Part shown: positions 6,750 through 10,227 of the stretch, piece after piece
Position numbering within the stretch: the first letter of the stretch is position 1
Layout: every line of letters starts with the position of its first letter
Assembly (NCBI GenBank): GCA_964386865.1
Contig: CAYLUN010000146.1
Coordinates: 1 to 10,227 of the forward strand
Length of the DNA stretch: 10,227 nucleotides
From: CAYLUN01 sp964386865
Lineage (GTDB): Bacteria; Verrucomicrobiota; Kiritimatiellia; RFP12; UBA1067
Direction of reading: 5' to 3'
Program-made: the position numbers and the translations under genes
The notes under the pieces: model-generated
Told to the model about the DNA's origin: nothing
Seen by the model: the letters and a program-made list of their open reading frames with translations, nothing else
Database searches by the model: none

Positions 6750-7181
6750 TCAATCCACGAGCGGGTTCCAAACACGGGCAAACCCGAGGCCGGTAAAATC
6801 CCGCGTGTTCACGGTGGCCAGTTCGGTCACGCCATGGTGTTGGAGCGTCCGGGCCAGCCGGGCATCGATGATCCGGCGCCGGGCAAAAGCCTCGCCTTTC
6901 GCCAGGTGCCAGACCTGCTCCATGACGGGCGCGTTCTCGACCAGCCGCCAGCGCGGGTGATCCCGATAGGCTTGACATACCGCGGTAGCCGCTTTCGCGC
7001 CCAGAGGACGTCCCACGACGGCCGGGTTGCGGAGCAACATGTAAAGCTCCACCAAAACGAGTTCGCACAGGAGCACGTCGGAGCGGCTCGTGCACGCGGT
7101 CAAGAAACCGGACGCCCGTGCGTATTCCGGACAATCTGTGTTCTGGGCGTAGAGGAGGATGTTCGTGTCGATCGACAGCAT
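6750..7181 (-). CDS. PIN-domain ribonuclease toxin (VapC family)
   Basis: A 143-aa PIN-fold protein, probably the Mg2+-dependent RNase toxin of a type II toxin-antitoxin pair. The acidic residues expected of the active site are D5 (SIDTN), E45 (LVLVELYML), D106 (IIDARLA) and D128 (NTRDF). ATG 7181 is chosen because GGGAGG (7191-7196, minus strand) stands 9 nt before it and the catalytic Asp then falls at residue 5, as usual. A GTG at 7202 overlaps the antitoxin stop (GTGA) and would add seven residues, but has no Shine-Dalgarno sequence. The gene directly follows its RHH antitoxin gene and precedes the fucosidase gene. The RNA target cannot be read from sequence. A PIN nuclease of unrelated role is the main alternative, but the pairing argues against it. 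Confidence 0.87.
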   Translation of the reverse strand: MLSIDTNILLYAQNTDCPEYARASGFLTACTSRSDVLLCELVLVELYMLLRNPAVVGRPLGAKAATAVCQAYRDHPRWRLVENAPVMEQVWHLAKGEAFARRRIIDARLARTLQHHGVTELATVNTRDFTGLGFARVWNPLVD

Positions 7182-7198
7182 GGCGTCACGCCTCCCGT

Positions 7199-7429
7199 TC
7201 ACTCGTTGGCCAACGTGCGCCAGTCTTCAGGCGGCGCGTGGAAGGCGCCCAGGCGGCTCGGCTTGGGGGGGCGCCAGGCCTTGGCGTCGCGCTCGAGCGG
7301 CGGATAGATGCGCGCCACGTACTCGACCCCGCGCCGGACGACCTCGGCGAACGAAATCTCCCGCTCGCGGGCGATCCGCTTCGCCTCGCCGTATAGGGCG
7401 TCGGGCAACTGGATCTGTGTTTTTACCAT
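7199..7429 (-). CDS. Ribbon-helix-helix antitoxin (VapB-like)
   Basis: A 76-aa DNA-binding antitoxin, predicted to neutralise the adjacent PIN toxin and repress its own promoter. Residues 3-8 (KTQIQL) form the expected N-terminal beta strand. PDALYGEAKRIAREREI and SFAEVVRRGVEYVARI supply the two helices of a CopG/Arc-type RHH fold. The C-terminal tail (about 41-76, with WRPPKP and PPEDWRTL) is proline-rich, as expected for a toxin-binding segment. ATG 7429 is chosen because the RHH strand begins directly there. An in-frame start at 7480 would lie upstream of the promoter and encode a non-conserved lead. No Shine-Dalgarno sequence is present, and the predicted transcription start falls on the ATG. 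The stop lies 17 bp before the toxin ATG. Confidence 0.8.
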   Translation of the reverse strand: MVKTQIQLPDALYGEAKRIAREREISFAEVVRRGVEYVARIYPPLERDAKAWRPPKPSRLGAFHAPPEDWRTLANE

Positions 7430-7436
7430 GATGGTA
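7424..7436. promoter_or_regulatory. 13-bp palindrome on the antitoxin start codon, likely operator
   Basis: TACCAT-G-ATGGTA is a perfect inverted repeat with a one-base centre. It covers the antitoxin ATG (7427-7429) and touches the -10 box. RHH antitoxins commonly bind such sites to repress their own operon, so this is the best operator candidate. Confidence 0.6.
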
Positions 7437-7465
7437 TTATGCCAGCATCGGAGGGTGTGCGTCAA
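7436..7465 (-). promoter_or_regulatory. Promoter of the first toxin-antitoxin pair, predicted leaderless
   Basis: On the minus strand, TTGACG (7460-7465) and CATAAT (7436-7441) are separated by 18 bp, each a 5-of-6 match. Seven bases past the -10 box is 7429, the A of the antitoxin ATG. Together with the lack of a Shine-Dalgarno sequence this predicts an mRNA starting at, or within a base or two of, the start codon. Confidence 0.65.
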
Positions 7466-7541
7466 CAGATCTGACGGCAACCCGACCGACGATCACCGTC
7501 GGCGCGGTGTTTGGAGTGTTGGGTATGTCGGGCCTATCCAG

Positions 7542-7570
7542 TTGACATTCGCGTCAATGTGTACCATCAT
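7542..7570 (+). promoter_or_regulatory. Promoter of the second toxin-antitoxin pair, predicted leaderless
   Basis: TTGACA (7542-7547, perfect -35 box) and CATCAT (7565-7570, 4 of 6) are separated by 17 bp. Transcription would begin near 7577-7578, on the antitoxin ATG. The -35 box also forms an inverted repeat TTGAC-N6-GTCAA (7542-7556 with 7552-7556 as right arm). The decamer TACCATCATG (7562-7571) is shared, in the same sense relative to transcription, with the opposite promoter (7427-7436). Confidence 0.55.
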
Positions 7571-7580
7571 GTGTCACATG
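7568..7580. promoter_or_regulatory. 13-bp palindrome on the Phd antitoxin start codon, likely operator
   Basis: CATGTG-T-CACATG is a perfect inverted repeat with a one-base centre that overlaps the -10 box and ends on the ATG at 7578-7580. It has the same size and placement as the palindrome at 7424-7436 but a different sequence, fitting a separate Phd-family repressor. Confidence 0.55.
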
Positions 7581-7823
7581 AAAACGGCTACGATCAGGCA
7601 GATGCGGCACGACCTCAGCACCGTGCTCGCGTGGGTCGCCGAGGGCGAGGAGGTCACGGTGCTCAAGCGCTCCAAGCCCGTGGCGCGGCTGTGTCCGCCT
7701 CGCCCCGCAGAGCCAAAGGCGCGGCCCACGATGCCGGACTTCGCAGCCCGCGCCAAGGCGATATTCGGGGACAAGGTCATTCCCAACATGGTGCTTGAGG
7801 AGCGGGAGGGCTACCGGTGGTAG
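7578..7823 (+). CDS. Phd/YefM-family antitoxin
   Basis: An 81-aa antitoxin predicted to bind and inhibit the following PIN toxin and to autoregulate the operon. The Phd fold is recognisable from KTATIRQMRHDLSTVLAWV (2-20) and the pattern GEEVTVLKRSKPVARL (23-38), typical of the DNA-binding N-terminal domain. The C-terminal tail (DFAARAKAIFGDKV and on) is the usual toxin-wrapping region. ATG 7578 fits the Phd start and the predicted transcription start. In-frame ATGs at 7557 and 7569 lie within or upstream of the -10 box and would add non-conserved residues. No Shine-Dalgarno sequence is visible. Its last codons overlap the toxin start by 7 nt, so translation is probably coupled. Confidence 0.87.
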   Translation: MKTATIRQMRHDLSTVLAWVAEGEEVTVLKRSKPVARLCPPRPAEPKARPTMPDFAARAKAIFGDKVIPNMVLEEREGYRW

Positions 7824-8254
7824 CGTATGCCGACACGAGCTTTCTGTTTTCACTCTACGCGCAGGACTCCAACACCGCGCGGGCGGCGCGCGCGGCCGAA
7901 GGGGCTGGTGTGACGTTCTTGCTGACGGATTTCCAACGGTACGAGTTGCGCAACGCGCTGCGGCTCTCCGTGTTCCGCGGGCACCTGTCGGACGCCGCCT
8001 GTCTCCGATTGCTGCAACAGGTGTCGGACGACGTCAACCAAGGGGCGTTCTTGGCTGTGCCGCTGGTATGGAGTCAGGTTCTCGCAGAAGCCGAGACTTT
8101 GAGCGCGAGCCACACCGGCACGCTCGGAACACGGTCGTTCGACATCCTTCACGTTGCGGCGGCCGTGGTGCTGGGCGCAAAGGCGTTCTACACCTTCGAC
8201 GTGCGGCAGACGGCGCTGGCGCAGAAGGCCGGGCTGAAGGTGCGGCCCCAGTAA
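7817..8254 (+). CDS. PIN-domain ribonuclease toxin (VapC family)
   Basis: A 145-aa PIN-domain protein, the likely RNase toxin partner of the Phd antitoxin. Expected active-site acids are D6 (YADTSFL), E43 (RYELRNAL), D109 (FDILHVAAA) and D128 (YTFDVRQ). The start is GTG 7817: GGGAGGG (7804-7810) stands 6 nt before it, and the catalytic Asp then falls at residue 6. The start overlaps the antitoxin stop by 7 nt. It is not a recent duplicate of the other toxin, as the two share only PIN hallmarks. Its stop codon (8252-8254) is the first part of a heptamer array. Cleavage specificity cannot be deduced. Confidence 0.9.
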   Translation: MVAYADTSFLFSLYAQDSNTARAARAAEGAGVTFLLTDFQRYELRNALRLSVFRGHLSDAACLRLLQQVSDDVNQGAFLAVPLVWSQVLAEAETLSASHTGTLGTRSFDILHVAAAVVLGAKAFYTFDVRQTALAQKAGLKVRPQ

Positions 8255-8280
8255 CGCATAACGTTCAACGCTCAAGGCGG
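8253..8280. repeat. AACGTTC-type heptamer array starting in the toxin stop codon
   Basis: In-register 7-mers are AACGCAT (8253-8259), AACGTTC (8260-8266), AACGCTC (8267-8273) and AAGGCGG (8274-8280). The last three match 9782-9802 except for one base in the closing unit. The array fills the gap between the toxin and the pseudopilin-like gene, and its final unit merges into the purine-rich ribosome binding region. Confidence 0.8.
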
Positions 8281-8292
8281 AAGAGGGTTCTC

Positions 8293-9519
8293 ATGAACGT
8301 GAAATCCGCGAGCGGGCTGACGCTGGTCGAGCTGATCGTGGTCGTGGTGTGCGTCGTGGTCGGCGCGCTGGTTCTTGTGGGGTTGGGGGGCGCGGCTGGC
8401 TCGGCCATGTCGGCAAGAATGACGGCGGTCGGGATGCGCGGCAAGGATATCTTCGTGTCGATCACAGGCGCGAACGTCGAACGCGAGGCGCTGGGGCAGC
8501 CGCCCCTTTGGCCGAGGGAGATCGATCCGAACATCGACACAAATGCCGCGGATCGCGCCCTGTTCAGTGTGACGAACAGCACGGACTACTTCAGAGTGCT
8601 GTACGACGAAAAGAACCTGGGCACGCCGCAGTGGGCTCCACAGGTGGAGGGGTTTAACTACGGCAAGCTGGCCGGGGCAGGGGTGTCGGCGTGTCCGGAC
8701 GGGCATGTGCTGACGGCTGACAACAACATGTGGACCATCGCGAAGAACGTGCGGGCCGACATGTCCGATCTCATCCCGGTGTTGATCACCCGTAATATCG
8801 ACGCCTCGTCTTTGGCTGCGAAGGTTGACGAACAGGACCTTGAAGAGAAGACGCTGCGCTTTGATCCCGGCTGGCAGACCCCGTTTGGCGACAGGTTTTT
8901 CGTCATGATCCGCAAAGGCGGGGCAATTAGCAAGCATCGGTCCAAGTACGTGGCGTGGAGCGTCGTATACGCAAACCAGACGTTCGACGCCGCGTCGACG
9001 ATAAACGGGGTCGTCGCGCCGCCGCTGAAGTACCTGACGCCGTCGCGTGAGATCACGCCCGGCGAGCGGGCTTACAAAGAGGGGGCGGAGATCGCTTATC
9101 GGTTGGCCGGCGGACAATTGGGGATAGCCAAGCAGGAACTTCGGATGCGGATGACCGCTGTGAAGGAAGTCGGTCCGGTTTTGTTCGTCGTTGCCATGGT
9201 CTTCCTTGCGGTGTTCGGCGTGCGCTACGCAATAGGCGCGCCGGATCGGCGAAAACACCTGACAAGCTGGCCTGTGGTCGGGGTTTGGCTCTGCGGATAT
9301 CTCTCGGTGGCGTGTTACTTTGTGGGCATGGCAGGGGAAAAGGACGCGTGCTGGCAGGGTTTTGTCTTGGCGGCTCTGCTGGCGCAGGTGGTCGGAATCG
9401 GGCTGGCACGGGTCTTCCAGCGGCACAATCCCGCGGCCCGCCGGTGGCAGATCGGGTGCTTGCTCGTCCCGCTGTGGCTCATGCTCGCGCTGGTGATTCT
9501 GCTCATCGGCGCTATGTAA
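8293..9519 (+). CDS. Prepilin-type N-terminal cleavage protein with four C-terminal membrane helices
   Basis: A 408-aa membrane protein of unknown function. The N-terminus carries a type IV prepilin / type II secretion pseudopilin signal: basic K4, then G8 followed by LTLVEL with Glu at +5, and a hydrophobic helix (about 9-33). Prepilin peptidase would cleave after G8. The middle (about 34-290) is soluble and looks extracytoplasmic, with SARMTAVGMRGKDIF (40-54), NVEREALGQPPLWP (61-74) and WQTPFGDRFFVM (194-205). The C-terminus holds four predicted membrane segments: about 293-314, 326-347, 353-374 and 385-407. Ordinary pseudopilins have only the N-terminal helix, so the architecture is unusual. 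AAGAGGG (8281-8287) precedes ATG 8293. It is 38 bp downstream of the toxin, so co-transcription is possible. No secretion or pilus genes are in the window. Confidence 0.78.
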   Translation: MNVKSASGLTLVELIVVVVCVVVGALVLVGLGGAAGSAMSARMTAVGMRGKDIFVSITGANVEREALGQPPLWPREIDPNIDTNAADRALFSVTNSTDYFRVLYDEKNLGTPQWAPQVEGFNYGKLAGAGVSACPDGHVLTADNNMWTIAKNVRADMSDLIPVLITRNIDASSLAAKVDEQDLEEKTLRFDPGWQTPFGDRFFVMIRKGGAISKHRSKYVAWSVVYANQTFDAASTINGVVAPPLKYLTPSREITPGERAYKEGAEIAYRLAGGQLGIAKQELRMRMTAVKEVGPVLFVVAMVFLAVFGVRYAIGAPDRRKHLTSWPVVGVWLCGYLSVACYFVGMAGEKDACWQGFVLAALLAQVVGIGLARVFQRHNPAARRWQIGCLLVPLWLMLALVILLIGAM

Positions 9520-9637
9520 GGGCCCATCCTTTGCGTCGCGGCCAGAGCGTGATCGGGGTGAGGCAGGCAAGTACGGCGGGAACGGGGTGCGCGCAGGGGG
9601 CGCCGGCGACTCGTTGTTTGTATGGCCGTCTGCGGCC

Positions 9638-9715
9638 CGCATGGAGGCGGGCCCTCCAGCGCGAGGCCGGCCGGGTCGAAGCGCCTCGCATGGAGGGGCG
9701 CCGTCCCCGGCGCCC
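9638..9715. repeat. GC-rich repeat block with direct repeats and a perfect hairpin
   Basis: The decamer CGCATGGAGG occurs twice, 49 bp apart (9638-9647 and 9687-9696), each followed by a G/C-rich dyad. The second is followed by the perfect stem GGGCGCCG-TCCC-CGGCGCCC (9696-9715). GAGGC/GCCTC segments (9663-9667, 9683-9687) between the copies can also pair. It may be a family of intergenic repeats or a transcript-end structure for the pseudopilin-like gene, though no T-run follows. Confidence 0.55.
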
Positions 9716-9774
9716 GCCCTCTCTGTCGCTGACGTGTCTGACGTTCGGCGATCGGTGGCGCCGGGCCTGTGAGG

Positions 9775-9854
9775 AACGCTCAACGTTCAACGCTCAAGGT
9801 GGGGCCGGCGAGAGGCACCCAGTTCTCATACTTGAAAGTTGAACGTTGAGCGTT
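9775..9854. repeat. 24-bp inverted repeat built from AACGTTC heptamers
   Basis: The left arm (9775-9798) is AACGCTC, AACGTTC, AACGCTC, AAG. The right arm (9831-9854) read on the other strand is AACGCTC, AACGTTC, AACTTTC, AAG. The arms match at 22 of 24 positions with a 32-nt spacer, so they can form a long hairpin just upstream of the argG promoter region. Confidence 0.85.
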
Positions 9855-9858
9855 TTGA

Positions 9859-9887
9859 TTGATTTCGGGCGGGGGAGGCGGTACGCT
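9859..9887 (+). promoter_or_regulatory. Weak candidate promoter of argG
   Basis: TTGATT (9859-9864, 4 of 6) and TACGCT (9882-9887, 3 of 6, keeping the key T, A and final T) are 17 bp apart, directly after the heptamer inverted repeat. The predicted start is near 9894, about 29 nt before ATG 9923. Confidence 0.35.
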
Positions 9888-9922
9888 AGTGCCTTCTATT
9901 GATTTCACAGGAGAATTGAGCT

Positions 9923-10227
9923 ATGGCGATGACGTTGTCTGACTTGAAGGGTTTGACGGTGGGAGCGTGCGTGTCGGGCGGGCTGGACAGCCGCACGATC
10001 GCGAAGGTCATGATGGATGCGGGCGTGAAGGTGGTGGGCTTTTCCGCCGACCTCGGGCAGCCCGACGAGAAGGACATCAACGACATCAAGAAGCGCATGG
10101 CGCCCTGCGGCGTCGAGACGGTGATCGTGGACCTCAAGGACGCGATGGCCGAGGCGTGCTTCCAGGTGGTCGAGGCGCAGGCGATGTACGACGGCGGCTA
10201 CTGGAACTCCACCGGCATCGCGCGGGC
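9923..10227 (+). CDS. argG: Argininosuccinate synthase, N-terminal part, cut by window edge
   Basis: Catalyses ATP-dependent joining of citrulline and aspartate, the penultimate step of arginine synthesis in the cytosol. 101 complete codons are visible. The PP-loop SGGLDS is at 18-23, DLGQ at 43-46, and YDGGYWNSTGIAR (89-101) matches the substrate-side motif Y-x3-Y-x2-[ST]-x-[IL]-A-R of the family. The start is ATG 9923, with AGGAG (9909-9913) 9 nt upstream; ATG 9929 is less well spaced. Two traits are unlike textbook ArgG: the N-terminus has about 12 residues before the first strand, and the loop reads GACVSGGLDSRT rather than AYSGGLDTS. This suggests a divergent ArgG clade, or an ArgG-like enzyme. 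The C-terminal domain is not visible. Confidence 0.82.
   Translation, partial: MAMTLSDLKGLTVGACVSGGLDSRTIAKVMMDAGVKVVGFSADLGQPDEKDINDIKKRMAPCGVETVIVDLKDAMAEACFQVVEAQAMYDGGYWNSTGIAR

Larger units (their letters stand above)
9520..9922. other. 403-bp non-coding spacer before argG, rich in dyads and repeats
   Basis: I see no convincing gene here, although a plus-strand frame stays open across most of it; its predicted peptide is Arg/Ala-rich and runs through the repeats. Contents in order are: a featureless GC-rich stretch (9520-9635), a repeat block with two CGCATGGAGG copies (9638-9647, 9687-9696) and a strong hairpin (9696-9715), a heptamer inverted repeat (9775-9854), a candidate promoter (9859-9887) and the argG ribosome binding site AGGAG (9909-9913). 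Confidence 0.65.

Noticed and set aside
7486..7502. Small hairpin CCGACG-ATCAC-CGTCGG in the toxin-antitoxin spacer
   Set aside because: A 6-bp GC stem is common by chance at this base composition, and it does not line up with either promoter.
8272..9783. A 503-codon open frame on the minus strand opposite the pseudopilin-like gene
   Set aside because: The plus-strand product has a prepilin motif, coherent membrane helices and a ribosome binding site. The antisense peptide is Arg/His/Pro-rich without domain features.
9285..9842. A plus-strand frame running from inside the pseudopilin-like gene through the following spacer
   Set aside because: Its first half overlaps the real gene out of frame, and the rest crosses direct repeats, hairpins and heptamers. 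No start with a ribosome binding site was found in the spacer part.

Overview
The window is GC-rich, densely coded bacterial chromosome. Very few bases separate most genes, and long spurious open frames lie antisense to real genes, as expected at this base composition. Several traits point to the Verrucomicrobiota / Kiritimatiellota / Lentisphaerota (PVC) group: a secreted GH95 alpha-L-fucosidase carrying a discoidin-like insertion, a pseudopilin-type protein, intergenic heptamer repeats and a variant argininosuccinate synthase. That placement is inference from gene style, not a marker-based assignment.

Layout. (1) 1-806, minus: N-terminal 268 codons of a beta-ketoacyl-ACP synthase (FabF-like) whose start region is written in a five-copy heptamer repeat. 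(2) 1041-1754, plus: AlkD-type DNA glycosylase. (3) 1775-2653, minus: family 4 iron-sulfur uracil-DNA glycosylase, convergent with alkD. (4) 2781-3806, minus: galE. (5) 3807-4077: spacer with a 164-bp element that has about 30-bp inverted ends and two abutting hairpins. (6) 4078-6720, minus: 880-aa GH95 fucosidase with a signal peptide. (7) 6750-7429, minus, and 7578-8254, plus: two type II toxin-antitoxin pairs placed head to head (RHH antitoxin + PIN toxin; Phd antitoxin + PIN toxin). They share a 148-bp control region with strong promoters and 13-bp palindromes lying on both antitoxin start codons. (8) 8293-9519, plus: a prepilin-like protein with four extra C-terminal membrane helices. (9) 9520-9922: non-coding spacer rich in dyads and heptamers. 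(10) 9923 to the edge, plus: start of argininosuccinate synthase.

The genes do not form one pathway. They are housekeeping functions (fatty acid synthesis, base excision repair, UDP-sugar metabolism, arginine synthesis) around an accessory core of fucosidase, two toxin-antitoxin pairs and the pseudopilin-like protein. The fucosidase sits 29 bp downstream of the first toxin and may be read through from the toxin-antitoxin promoter.

The least expected signals are non-coding. Two families of 7-bp repeats (AGGCTGT and AACGTTC types) sit exactly on gene edges: in the start of the ketosynthase, before the alkD ribosome binding site, on the stop codon of galE, on the stop codon of the second toxin, and upstream of argG. 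The two antitoxin promoters are both predicted to give leaderless mRNAs and share the decamer TACCATCATG. No RNA genes, CRISPR array or transposase were seen.
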